DNA of 64,000 bases from an uncultured Hyphomonas sp. (GCF_963675305.1 NZ_OY776147.1:310001-374000); one strand, 5' to 3'; counted from the first letter of the stretch, positions 16,524-25,017 are shown. The notes: generated from the letters alone by a model not told the origin. A program made the numbers and translations.

Positions 16524-18262
16524 GCGGCAATGCCGCGCTTCCGGTGAAGAAGCCCTCCCGGGCGGCGCGCGCTTTCCGGGCCCTGAAAGACCGCCGCATG
16601 GCGGCGATGCTGATCCTCGCCTTCGCGGCCAGCATTCCCTATGGCGCCATTGTCGGCGTGCTGACGGCCTGGCTGACCCAGGAGGGGATCGACACGGATA
16701 CGATCGGTGTCCTGTCGCTCGTCGCCATCGGGTATTCGTTCAAATATCTCTGGGCGCCCCTGTTCCAGACGCCGCATGGCGTGCCATTCATCCGCGTCGG
16801 CGGGCGGCGGTCCTGGCTGATCCTTTGCCAGGTTTCGATTGCCGTGCTGCTGGCGGTGCTGGCCTTCTCCAATCCGCCTCAGAATATCGGCCTCGTGGCG
16901 CTGATCTGTTTCGTGATCCTGATCCTCGGCCCCACGCATGACATCATCCTCGATGCCTGGCGGATCGAAGTGGCCCGGTCTGAAGAAGACAAGGACCTGA
17001 TGTCGGCACTCTATCAGTTCGGCTACAAGTCTGGCGGCTTCATATCCGGCTTCATTGCGCTGCTTGTGGCAGCGCGGGGCGGGTGGTCGGTCGCTTATGT
17101 GATGATGGCGGGCTTTGTCGGCCTGACTGTCCTGGGCAGCCTGCTGGCGCCGGAACCGGAATATAACAAGCACGAGCACACGACGCGGCTCAGCTTCCTG
17201 CCATCCGTGCCGGGGCGGGAAGCCGCGCCGGCGGTGGCGTTCGTTGCGGCCTGCTGGGCGACGGCCTTTGCGATGATTGCTTCCTTCGCGGTCATGCGGC
17301 TCGGCTTCAATGCGGACATCTCCTCGCGCACATTCGTGTCGGAGCAGGGGCCGATCATTGTCATCCTGACCGTGATCGTACCGTCCGTCGTGGCGGCATT
17401 CCTGCTTGTCCGGAACAAGGGGGTGGCGGTCGATGCGCCGCTGTTCTCGCCCGGTCAGAGCCGGCGCAGCAAGCTGGTCGCGACCCTGTTCCGCGCCATT
17501 TTCGATCCCCTGATGGACCTGATCTACCGCCTGCGCTGGTGGACGATTCTCGTGCTGGCTCTGGCGCTGACCTATCGTTTCACCGATGCCGTCTGGGGCT
17601 CGTTCGCCTATCCGTTCTATCTGCGCAGCGATCTCGATGCGCTTGGCCATACGCTGGACGATGTCGCCATCGCCTCCAAATTCTTCGGCGTGATCGCGAC
17701 CATTCTGGGCTCGCTGATCGGGGCGACACTGATCGCGACCATCGGCCGGATGCCGGTCTTTTTCGTCGGCGGTGTCGTGGCGGCAGCGACGAACCTGCTT
17801 TATGCCGACCTCGCCCACGGGGCGCATGCCGTGGATGCCTTCCTGTCGGTGACCCATCTTGATGGGCCATTGATCGCCTTTGCGGATTTTGCGGCGAAAC
17901 TCCAGCCGCAGGAGATCGCCCTGCCGGCAGACCACAGCCAGCGGCTGGCCCGGCTGATGATCACAATCTTCGCCGAGAATATTGCCGGCGGGTTCGCGCT
18001 GGTTGCCATGACGGCCTATCTCACCGCCGTGGTGAATCCGCGCTTTGCGGCGGTTCAGTACGCACTGCTTGCTTCGCTGACCATGCTGATCGGGACGCTC
18101 GGCCGGCCCTGGCTCGGGGCGATGATCGAGTCGAATGGCTTTTATCCGGTTTTCATTGTCACCTTCTGGCTGGGCGGCGTTGCGGTCCTGCTCAGCATCG
18201 TGGAATGGTGGCGCCAGGCGCGTGTGGCACGCATCGCAAAAGAAGGAGCTGAAAATGGATAG
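16520..18262 (+). CDS. AmpG-like major facilitator permease
   Basis: A 580-residue polytopic MFS protein. AmpG-type landmarks are SIPYGAIVGVLTAWLTQEGID in the first helix region, FKYLWAPLF, and THDIILDAWRIEVA after helix 4. AmpG imports anhydro-muropeptides released from the wall for recycling. It is longer than E. coli AmpG (491 residues), with an extended central loop and extra helices. Its start overlaps the stop of the histidine kinase and its own stop overlaps the next gene, so all three are coupled. The substrate is inferred from family. Confidence 0.78.
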   Translation: MSGNAALPVKKPSRAARAFRALKDRRMAAMLILAFAASIPYGAIVGVLTAWLTQEGIDTDTIGVLSLVAIGYSFKYLWAPLFQTPHGVPFIRVGGRRSWLILCQVSIAVLLAVLAFSNPPQNIGLVALICFVILILGPTHDIILDAWRIEVARSEEDKDLMSALYQFGYKSGGFISGFIALLVAARGGWSVAYVMMAGFVGLTVLGSLLAPEPEYNKHEHTTRLSFLPSVPGREAAPAVAFVAACWATAFAMIASFAVMRLGFNADISSRTFVSEQGPIIVILTVIVPSVVAAFLLVRNKGVAVDAPLFSPGQSRRSKLVATLFRAIFDPLMDLIYRLRWWTILVLALALTYRFTDAVWGSFAYPFYLRSDLDALGHTLDDVAIASKFFGVIATILGSLIGATLIATIGRMPVFFVGGVVAAATNLLYADLAHGAHAVDAFLSVTHLDGPLIAFADFAAKLQPQEIALPADHSQRLARLMITIFAENIAGGFALVAMTAYLTAVVNPRFAAVQYALLASLTMLIGTLGRPWLGAMIESNGFYPVFIVTFWLGGVAVLLSIVEWWRQARVARIAKEGAENG

Positions 18263-18791
18263 TCAAAGACCCAAGGGGCTTGGCGGACACTGGCGGCTCT
18301 ATGTGGCGATGGGCGTGCTGTCGCTTCTGGGCGGCATGTTCGCCCTCCTGAATCCTTATGCTGCCTCGGTATTTGTGCTGCAGCTGGTGGCCTTCCTGTT
18401 CATTCTTCTGGGGGTGATGCAGGTGGCCTTCACGCTGCGCTCGCCCTTCGGCCTGTCCTGGTTCGATCTGGGGCTTGGCGTGCTGCAGATCCTGCTGGGC
18501 GTCATGCTGGCGACGAATGTGCTTGGCGGGCTCGTCTCGCTGACGCTGATCCTTGCTTTCCTTTTCATGCTGGAAGGCGTGATCCTTGTCCTGGCGGGAA
18601 CCAATCTGCGCCCGTTCCGGCCCTGGATATGGCTGGTGGTCGGCGGCACGATTTCGATCCTGCTGGCGGTCTTCGTCCTGATGAACCTGCCGGAAGCCGC
18701 CGCGACCTTGCTGGGCCTGCTTCTGGGTATCGACCTCCTGTCCAACGGGCTTTGGCTCGTTGCAGCGGGCCTGATGCTCCGCAATCATTGA
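18255..18791 (+). CDS. HdeD/DUF308 family membrane protein
   Basis: A 178-residue integral membrane protein with about six helices in three pairs, the DUF308 repeat pattern seen in HdeD (GVLSLLGGMFALLNPYAAS, then DLGLGVLQILLGVMLATN). HdeD is linked to acid resistance in E. coli, but the molecular role is unclear. ATG 18255 is preceded by AGAAGGAG and overlaps the permease stop by 8 bases, so it belongs to the kinase-permease operon. The hydrophobic pairs are visible; the function is not. Confidence 0.8.
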   Translation: MDSQRPKGLGGHWRLYVAMGVLSLLGGMFALLNPYAASVFVLQLVAFLFILLGVMQVAFTLRSPFGLSWFDLGLGVLQILLGVMLATNVLGGLVSLTLILAFLFMLEGVILVLAGTNLRPFRPWIWLVVGGTISILLAVFVLMNLPEAAATLLGLLLGIDLLSNGLWLVAAGLMLRNH

Positions 18792-18880
18792 GAAGGCAGG
18801 GAACCGGCACGGGAAGGGGCTGGCCGCCCGCTGCGGCGCGCACTAGGCTTCGGGACACCACTCTCTGCCGGAGCTTTCCC

Positions 18881-19354
18881 ATGAAACCGCTATTCGCCGC
18901 CGCTGCCATCGCCCTTCTGCCGCTTGCGGCATGTACCACGCAGGATGGCGCGCCGATCTCGGCCATCAATGCGCAGAGCGATGCCGAAACCGCAGCGATC
19001 ACGGCGCTGCTGGAAGCGCAGGATGCGGCGTGGAACCGGGGCGACATCGACGCCTTCATGGAAGGCTACTGGAAGTCGCCTGAGCTGCGCTTTGCGTCCG
19101 GCGGCAACGTGACGCGTGGCTGGGACGAGACCAATGCCCGCTACCACAATACCTATGGCGGCCCGGAGACGATGGGCACGCTGGTGAGCGACGATTATGA
19201 AATCGTGCTGCTGGGCCCCGACGCCGCGGTCGCGCATGGCCGGTGGAAGCTGGAAGGCCGCGAAGGGACGCCCTGGGGGCTTTATACGCTTGTCCTGCGC
19301 AAGATGGGCGGCGAGTGGAAGATCGTCTCGGATACGACCACGTCGGCCGGCTGA
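18881..19354 (+). CDS. SnoaL-like/DUF4440 lipoprotein
   Basis: A 157-residue exported protein. Residues 1-18 form a lipoprotein signal with lipobox LAAC. The rest is a single cone-shaped SnoaL/NTF2-like domain with AWNRGDIDAFMEGYWKSP and the terminal strand GGEWKIVSDTTTS. NTF2-like proteins of this type are often small-ligand binders or orphan enzymes. It is 89 bases after the HdeD-like gene on the same strand. No catalytic residues can be assigned from sequence. Confidence 0.75.
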   Translation: MKPLFAAAAIALLPLAACTTQDGAPISAINAQSDAETAAITALLEAQDAAWNRGDIDAFMEGYWKSPELRFASGGNVTRGWDETNARYHNTYGGPETMGTLVSDDYEIVLLGPDAAVAHGRWKLEGREGTPWGLYTLVLRKMGGEWKIVSDTTTSAG

Positions 19355-19464
19355 GGTCTTCGGTCTGCCATGAAATGACCTTATGCCTCCGGCTTGGCAG
19401 GCCAGCGCTTTGACGGCAAAAAGCGGTCAGTGGCCCTGTGCGGCCGCAGGATCAGGGGACCGGT

Positions 19465-20358
19465 ATGAAGCGAGCGACACTCGACCAGGAGACGGCGAAT
19501 TTCGCCCTGGAACGCTCGATTGAGCGGCCCTGGTTCCGCAGCTTCATCACCGGCCTCATCATCTTCAATGCGGTGATCCTGGGCATCCTGACCTATCGGC
19601 ATTCGCTGCCCGTCGGTGTGGTCCTGGCGCTGGAGATGATCGACCGCGGGATCACCTATGTGTTCGCAGTGGAGATCCTGCTGAAACTGGTGGTCTACCG
19701 GTTCCAGTTCTTCCGGCGCGGCTGGAATTGGTTCGACTTCATCGTCGTTGGCATTTCGCTGATTCCAGGGGGCGGGGCGTTCAGCGTTCTGCGGGCCCTG
19801 CGGGTGCTGCGGGTGCTGCGCCTTTTGCATGTGGTGCCGGTGATGCGCCGGATCACCGAAGCCTTGCTGAAGGCTCTGCCGGGCATGGGCGCCATCGTCG
19901 CCGTGCTGGCGCTGGTGACCTATGTCGCGGCGGTCATGGCGACCAACATGTTCGGCAATACCGAAACCGAGGAAGTGCGCCAGCTCTTTGGCGACCTGCC
20001 GAGCTCGGCCCTGTCGCTGTTCCAGGTCATGACCATGGATGGCTGGCGGTTCGAAGTGATGCAGAAAGTCATCGATGACGGCCATCCGATGGCATGGGTG
20101 TTCTTCCTGATTTTCATCTTCGTGGCGAGCTTTGCCATCCTCAACCTGTTTATCGCCCTGGTCGTGGATTCTCTGGCGGCAGAGCAGAAAGCCGTTCTGG
20201 AAGAAGGACTTGAGGATCTGGAGGAGGAGTTCGAGGAAGAGCGCGAAGAGGCCGACGATGCCCGGCACGAGATCCTGGCCGTTCTGAAACAGTTGCAACA
20301 GGAGATGGCCGAGCTTAAAGCCGCCGTAGCGGCCCGCGACAGGCCGCCGGAGGCCTGA
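19465..20358 (+). CDS. Voltage-gated cation channel (NaChBac-like)
   Basis: A 297-residue one-repeat six-helix channel. S4 carries Arg110, Arg113, Arg116 and Arg119 in three-residue steps. The pore loop holds the filter TMDGW at residues 190-194, where NaChBac has TLESW. S6 is followed by a strongly acidic coiled coil (residues 236-290), the tetramerisation neck of bacterial Nav channels. ATG 19465 is chosen because AGGGGAC precedes it. Asp in place of the filter Glu could shift selectivity towards calcium or reduce it; selectivity cannot be told from sequence. Confidence 0.88.
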   Translation: MKRATLDQETANFALERSIERPWFRSFITGLIIFNAVILGILTYRHSLPVGVVLALEMIDRGITYVFAVEILLKLVVYRFQFFRRGWNWFDFIVVGISLIPGGGAFSVLRALRVLRVLRLLHVVPVMRRITEALLKALPGMGAIVAVLALVTYVAAVMATNMFGNTETEEVRQLFGDLPSSALSLFQVMTMDGWRFEVMQKVIDDGHPMAWVFFLIFIFVASFAILNLFIALVVDSLAAEQKAVLEEGLEDLEEEFEEEREEADDARHEILAVLKQLQQEMAELKAAVAARDRPPEA

Positions 20359-20435
20359 CTCATTAAGCCCGCTTCACAGAACTGTCAGCAACGCGGCCTC
20401 CCAAGATCTGAAAATTCTGCTATAAGGCGGCAACG

Positions 20436-21152
20436 ATGAGCCTGTGGACGCGACTACTCGAAGGCGGCAAACGCCTTTTTGATCCCGACATCGCGCATGA
20501 CGACGACCCCCGCGAGCCGGGCGAGATCCCTTGCGCGCCGGACCCGAATGATGTGGGCTTTACTGCCGCCGTTGTTGGGCTGGGCGCCAAGCTTGCCAAG
20601 GCGGACGGCACCGTTTCCGACAAGGAGATCATGGTCTTCTCCCGCGTCTTCCGCGCCCCGCCGGAAGAGGCCGACAATGTGCGCCGGGTTTTCAATCTCG
20701 CCCGCCAGACAGTGCGCGGCTATGAAGGCTATGCGCGCCGGATCGGCCGGCGCTATCACGACCGGCCCTGCCTGCTGGAAGGCGTGATGGACGGCCTGTT
20801 CCAGATCGCGGGCGCTGATGGCGTCATTACACAGGACGAGCTGACCTATCTGCAGAATGTGTCGGAGGCATTCGGCTTCAGCGAAGCCACCTTCCGCCGG
20901 ATCAAGGCAGCCCATATGGGGCCGGACCGGAACGATCCCTATCACGTGCTGGGCGTGGCGCATGATGCCGAGTTTGGTGTTATCCGCGCGGCCTATCGCC
21001 GGCTGATGGCGGATCACCATCCTGACCGTGTGATCCAGATGGGCGCGCCGCGCGAATTCGAGGATGCCGCCCACGCCAAAGCCGCCGCGATTACAGCCGC
21101 TTATGCCCAGATCCGCACCGAGCGGGGCCTGCTGATCCGGCAGGATTCCTGA
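20436..21152 (+). CDS. TerB-like and DnaJ domain protein (DjlA-like co-chaperone)
   Basis: A 238-residue protein with a TerB/DjlA-type helical domain (about residues 40-160; GLGAKLAKADGTVSDKEI and QIAGADGVITQDEL, two acidic metal-binding-like repeats) and a C-terminal J domain (about 168-235). The J domain has PYHVLGV and the HPD tripeptide in DHHPDR, needed to stimulate DnaK. It lacks the N-terminal membrane anchor of E. coli DjlA, so it should be cytosolic. Confidence 0.85.
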   Translation: MSLWTRLLEGGKRLFDPDIAHDDDPREPGEIPCAPDPNDVGFTAAVVGLGAKLAKADGTVSDKEIMVFSRVFRAPPEEADNVRRVFNLARQTVRGYEGYARRIGRRYHDRPCLLEGVMDGLFQIAGADGVITQDELTYLQNVSEAFGFSEATFRRIKAAHMGPDRNDPYHVLGVAHDAEFGVIRAAYRRLMADHHPDRVIQMGAPREFEDAAHAKAAAITAAYAQIRTERGLLIRQDS

Positions 21153-21240
21153 GCGAAACATAAGTTTCTGTAAGGTGCCGCCTGCGCCGCGTTGACGGGG
21201 GGCCATGATGCCGCCATGTTGAAGGGCACAAGGAATTGCC

Positions 21241-21519
21241 ATGACACAGACAGCCCCGCATCCCGCCGGATTTGATTTCGCCGCCGCCCTTCGCGCCGGA
21301 TTTGCCCTGTTTCTTCAGGTGATGATCGGGATGATGCTGGTCCTGACCGCAGGCATCGTTGCCGTGATGACCGCCATCGCCGGCGTGCTGATCGGGACCG
21401 CAGCGCTGGTGATGCGCTTTGCTGGCGGACGCCGCACACGCCGCCAGGCGAAAGATGCCGGCCATGAGACCGTGACACTGGAAGCCCGCCGCACACCGCG
21501 CGGCTGGACGGTTGAATAA
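21241..21519 (+). CDS. Small membrane protein, unknown function
   Basis: A 92-residue protein with one long hydrophobic stretch, residues about 20-60 (two close helices: FALFLQVMIGMMLVLTAGIV and MTAIAGVLIGTAALVMRF), then a basic Arg/Lys tail ending EARRTPRGWTVE. I do not recognise a family. The ATG has ACAAGGA upstream, and a good terminator follows at 21575, so it is a real, probably single-gene unit. Confidence 0.65.
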   Translation: MTQTAPHPAGFDFAAALRAGFALFLQVMIGMMLVLTAGIVAVMTAIAGVLIGTAALVMRFAGGRRTRRQAKDAGHETVTLEARRTPRGWTVE

Positions 21520-21574
21520 GTCCGCTTCCGGACCCTCACCAACACCCTCTAAAGACCATCTATACACCCTCTAT

Positions 21575-21600
21575 ACGGCCCGTTTCACGCGGGCCGTTTG
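21575..21600 (+). terminator. Rho-independent terminator after the small membrane gene
   Basis: ACGGCCCG (21575-21582) pairs perfectly with CGGGCCGT (21590-21597) across a 7-base loop, and a short T run follows. It separates the small membrane gene from the BlaI operon. Confidence 0.75.
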
Positions 21601-21632
21601 CTTGCGCGCACATGTCACTTGACGCGAGTACG

Positions 21633-21644
21633 CTACAAATGTAG
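21633..21644 (+). promoter_or_regulatory. BlaI/MecI-type operator
   Basis: CTACAAATGTAG has perfect 5-base inverted arms CTACA/TGTAG, matching the TACA-N2-TGTA core known for BlaI and MecI operators. It lies 42 bases before the BlaI ATG. A TTGACG at 21619-21624 could be the -35 element, putting the operator in the promoter spacer. Autoregulation is inferred. Confidence 0.6.
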
Positions 21645-21686
21645 TGAGTCGGTGACCTTGATAGTGACCCCGGCACAGGTGAAGCC

Positions 21687-22073
21687 ATGTCCCAGCCCAA
21701 TTCCTCCGAACTCATCGTGTTGAAGCATCTGTGGTCCGCCGGGCCGCAAAGCGCGCGCGAAGTGCATCAGGCCGTCGGCCCGGCGCAGGGATGGAAGCCT
21801 TCCACCACGCGCACCGTGATCGCCCGGATGGAAGAGAAGGGGTGGGTGGACCGCAAGGACATGCATGGCATGGCCGTCTTTTCCGCCGTGCTGGACCGCA
21901 CCGCCACGCTGGGCGGGCTCGTCCGTCATCTGGCCCGGCAGGTGCTCGACATGGACGGGCCGATCCCGGCGGCGCTGTTTGCCGAGAGCCCGCACCTGTC
22001 CGATGCCGAGCTGGAAGAGCTCGACGCTATCATCAATGCCGCCGAGGATGAGACGAAAGGGGGCAAGTCATGA
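21687..22073 (+). CDS. BlaI/MecI/CopY family repressor
   Basis: A 128-residue Penicillinase_R winged-helix repressor. Start SSELIVLKHLWSAGPQSAREV and recognition region KPSTTRTVIARMEEKGWVDRK are typical. The C-terminal half is the dimerisation and cleavage domain. In the classic system the sensor protease BlaR1 causes cleavage of BlaI. Here the adjacent gene, overlapping by 4 bases (ATGA), encodes an M56 protease, so the pair is a complete two-gene signalling unit. A matching operator is at 21633. Confidence 0.9.
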   Translation: MSQPNSSELIVLKHLWSAGPQSAREVHQAVGPAQGWKPSTTRTVIARMEEKGWVDRKDMHGMAVFSAVLDRTATLGGLVRHLARQVLDMDGPIPAALFAESPHLSDAELEELDAIINAAEDETKGGKS

Positions 22074-23989
22074 GCCCGCTGGGTCTGGTCCTTCTCGTTC
22101 TTGGCTGGAGCGCGGCTGTCTGGGCCGGTGCCAGCCTGATCTGCCGGAAACAGCCTTCGCCGAAAGTGGCGCAGGCGATCTGGCGCGGCGCGGCGCTTGC
22201 GTTGCTGGCGCCCTTTGCTGCGGCACTGGTTGTGCCGGGCTTCTCCGTAGAGGTCGACGTTCCGCTGGGCGAGCTGCCTTTGCTGGAACCGGTCATGATC
22301 ACCCCGCAGGATGGCGTTGCCATGCCCGCGCCTGCCGCCGGGGTCGAACTGCCGGACATTGGCACACTGATTATCTGGACTGTGGCTGCGGGCTGGGCCG
22401 TGCGCCTCCTGCTCTGGGGGATCAGCCAGCTCCGTCTGCAGCGGCTGAAGGCGCGCGCCATGCGCACACACCGGCCGATCGGCCATTGGGCGGAAGCCGT
22501 CGGCCTTTCCCGCACACCGCGTGTGTTTGTCATTCCGCGCGGCGCCCCATTCCTGGCTGGTGTCCTGAAACGCGCCATCTATGTGCCCGCCGCCCTGATC
22601 CGCAGGGGAGGGGCGAGCGAAGTGATCGTCCACGAACTGGTTCACCTGAAACGCGGGGACCTGATCGCCAGACCGCTGGAGCGGATCGTGGCGGACCTTT
22701 TCTGGTTCTCCCCCTTTGCCTGGTGGATTCGCGGCCAGCTCGATTTCTGGCGCGAAGCGGTTGTCGATGAGGAGACTGTCGAATTGACGGGCGACCCGAT
22801 CGCCTATGCCCGGACCCTGACGTCTGCTGCGCGCGTGTCGCGCGATGAGGCGGTGCTGCCTGTGGCGGCATTCATCCTCCGCAAGAAAGGAACCCTGAAG
22901 ATGCGTCTCAACGAATTGCTGACAGAAAAACCCCGTCCGCGCCGCATGGGGCTGGTGCTTGCCGCCGCCCTGATGTGCGCCGCCCCGCTGGCGCTCGCCC
23001 AGGGCATGCTGATCAAGGGCGCCGCCGCCGGGCCGGGCGAAACCCTGTTCTACAGTCACGCCGTGCTGGACAAGGCCACGCTGACCAGCGCGTTTGGTGT
23101 TCGTAAGAGTCCTATTACCGGCAAGCAGGGCTGGCATAATGGTGTAGATCTCGCGGCCCCGGAGGGCACGCCTGTCTACGCGCCGACCGGCGGCATTGTG
23201 ACAAAATCCGAAATGACAGAAGGCTATGGCAATCTCGTTGTCCTGAGAGGGTCGGGGGACCGTCAGTACCGCTTTGGACAGCTGCAGGAGCTCAAGGTTA
23301 AAGAAGGGGATGCCGTAAGCCCTGGCGATGTTCTGGGGCTTGTCGGTCAAACAGGGCGTGCAACCGGTCCTCACCTTCATTTTGAAGTCTGGCATGGCGA
23401 AAAGCCGGATGATCCGCAGACGGAAGAGGGGCTCATCCTGGCCGACAGCCTGTTCATCATGTCTTCTTCGGGTGCCAAAGCACCTGTGCCGCCCGCGCCG
23501 CCGGAAGCTCAGGTTCCATCAGAGCCAAGTGCTGCGCCGCTCGCACCGCAGCCTGCCTCGCTGGAAGCGACCCGTGAGTTTATCAAAGAGGCGGAAGCCG
23601 CGCAGGCCGCCTGCAAGAAACTCGACGCCTGGTTCAAACAACCGGAGGAGACCGAAGACTGGGCACGGCGCAAAGCGCTGGCCGAAGCGGAAAACAAACA
23701 GGCAGGACTGGCGATGGATGCCTCATGGGTGCCGGAAACGACGTCCTACCCGATGCCTTTCTATCCCGCGGACGCGGCGTCAGCCGGCAAGATCGGCGCC
23801 TGCCTCGTGATGTTCGATTTGGGTGTGGACGGCAAGCCGAAGAATACGCTGGCGACTTGCTCCGATCCCGTATTCGCAAGCTCTGCTGAGGCCCTGCCCG
23901 GCGCTGCATTCAAGCCCGTGACCGGACCGGACGGCCAGCCGGTGGAAGTCAAAGGCGTGACCTATCCGCTCTCTTATTGCATGAGCTGA
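22070..23989 (+). CDS. BlaR1-like M56 peptidase fused to M23 and TonB C-terminal domains
   Basis: A 639-residue membrane protein in three parts. Residues 1-310 are M56/BlaR1-like: helices near 2-22, 37-56, 97-117 and 293-312, zinc motif HELVH at 188-192 and ExxxD at 229-233. Residues about 325-445 are an M23 (LytM-like) domain with zinc ligands His356, Asp360 and His437 in HNGVD and GPHLHFE. However, the usual catalytic His in Y-x-H-L is Gln404 (FGQL). Residues about 555-639 resemble a TonB C-terminal domain. The last two lie on the periplasmic side, where BlaR1 carries its penicillin sensor. It may sense peptidoglycan. The start overlaps blaI-type gene. Confidence 0.85.
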   Translation: MSPLGLVLLVLGWSAAVWAGASLICRKQPSPKVAQAIWRGAALALLAPFAAALVVPGFSVEVDVPLGELPLLEPVMITPQDGVAMPAPAAGVELPDIGTLIIWTVAAGWAVRLLLWGISQLRLQRLKARAMRTHRPIGHWAEAVGLSRTPRVFVIPRGAPFLAGVLKRAIYVPAALIRRGGASEVIVHELVHLKRGDLIARPLERIVADLFWFSPFAWWIRGQLDFWREAVVDEETVELTGDPIAYARTLTSAARVSRDEAVLPVAAFILRKKGTLKMRLNELLTEKPRPRRMGLVLAAALMCAAPLALAQGMLIKGAAAGPGETLFYSHAVLDKATLTSAFGVRKSPITGKQGWHNGVDLAAPEGTPVYAPTGGIVTKSEMTEGYGNLVVLRGSGDRQYRFGQLQELKVKEGDAVSPGDVLGLVGQTGRATGPHLHFEVWHGEKPDDPQTEEGLILADSLFIMSSSGAKAPVPPAPPEAQVPSEPSAAPLAPQPASLEATREFIKEAEAAQAACKKLDAWFKQPEETEDWARRKALAEAENKQAGLAMDASWVPETTSYPMPFYPADAASAGKIGACLVMFDLGVDGKPKNTLATCSDPVFASSAEALPGAAFKPVTGPDGQPVEVKGVTYPLSYCMS

Positions 23990-24001
23990 CAGTAACCGGA
24001 T

Positions 24002-24036
24002 GGTTTCCGGGCAGGTCGCACACCTGCCCGGAAACC
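24002..24036 (+). terminator. Perfect 15-base-pair hairpin after the M56-M23 gene
   Basis: Positions 24002-24016 and 24022-24036 are perfect inverted copies with a 5-base loop, starting 13 bases after the stop codon. No T run follows, so it is either a factor-assisted terminator or a 3' stabilising stem. Confidence 0.55.
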
Positions 24037-24120
24037 TCGTCATCCCGGCGCTTCTGCTGGCGCATGGACAAGTGTTCTGGTGTTACATATTGTTCCGGTT
24101 GACTCGAAGGCAACCGGAAC

Positions 24121-25014
24121 ATGAAATCTATTGCAGCCATTATCACGGCGCTGGGCCTGGCCCTCGCCGCCGGGGCGGAAACACCGGAGACGCCCGCCTG
24201 CGCGGAAGGGCAGGCGGTGTCTTTCGAAGAGCTCGCCGCCGCTCACAAGGCAATCCTTTTCGGCGATTATCATGGCACGCAGGAGATGCCCGAAGCCTTT
24301 GGGGACGCGGTCGCCGAGGCGGCCGGCGGCGACCGGCGGGTTGTCGTCGCTCTTGAATACCCTGCGAATTGGCAGCCTGATCTGGATGCCATGATGGCCG
24401 CGCCGGATGAAGTGACGGCATTGGACGTCTTTGCCCGGCGTTCGACCCGTGATGGGCGTACCTCCGAAGCCATGCGGAACCTGCTGCTGCAGCTCCGCGC
24501 GCTGAAACTTGCGGGGGCGGATGTAACAGTGAGAGCGATAGATATGGCCAGGCCTGCCCCCAATGCCGTTTCCCGTGCAGCGGAATTGGGCCTTCCTCCG
24601 GAGATCGATCAACAACGCGGCTTACGAAATATCATCATGGGGCTGAATTCAGTCGAAGCGTGCGAGATGGTGGAATGCGACCTGCTCATGATGTTCTCCG
24701 GCAACGCACACACGCGTCTCGATGTGATGGACAGCGCTTCTTACATGCCTACGGAAGGAGAGATCACGTCGTATCGGGAAGCGGCTGCAGGCAATATCAT
24801 CGTCCGGAAGATGCCGACCGCCTCCGTCTATCTGTCTCACAGGGGCGGATATGCCCGGAACCAGTCGCCGGATGGGGTGTTCGGTTTACGCGAACTCACG
24901 CCAACAGCGCCGGGCTACGTGGCTGAAGACCGGACCTATTACTGTACCGGAGAGCGCGACCGATACACCCATGTCTTCAGTGTCGGTCCGGTATCGCCCG
25001 CGATGGGGAAATAG
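24121..25014 (+). CDS. Secreted ChaN/EreA-like protein
   Basis: A 297-residue protein with a signal peptide (residues about 1-19, ALGLALAAGAETP). The N-terminal half shows ILFGDYHGTQEMPEAFG and VVVALEYP. This is the pattern of the EreA/ChaN/TIKI-like fold, in which His and Glu residues at these places bind metal or haem, or act as esterase residues. A second conserved-looking stretch is LLMMFSGNAHTRL. The exact activity is unknown. A 131-base gap with a strong hairpin separates it from the M56-M23 gene, so co-transcription is doubtful. Confidence 0.6.
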   Translation: MKSIAAIITALGLALAAGAETPETPACAEGQAVSFEELAAAHKAILFGDYHGTQEMPEAFGDAVAEAAGGDRRVVVALEYPANWQPDLDAMMAAPDEVTALDVFARRSTRDGRTSEAMRNLLLQLRALKLAGADVTVRAIDMARPAPNAVSRAAELGLPPEIDQQRGLRNIIMGLNSVEACEMVECDLLMMFSGNAHTRLDVMDSASYMPTEGEITSYREAAAGNIIVRKMPTASVYLSHRGGYARNQSPDGVFGLRELTPTAPGYVAEDRTYYCTGERDRYTHVFSVGPVSPAMGK

Positions 25015-25017
25015 ACT

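Noticed and set aside
16460..17935. A 491-codon minus-strand frame
   Set aside because: Antisense to the AmpG-like permease; composition is Arg/Gln/His-rich, as expected of a shadow frame.
21652..21669. GTGACC direct repeat near the BlaI operator
   Set aside because: Only six bases, and no known BlaI site has this form; the CTACA dyad explains the regulation better.
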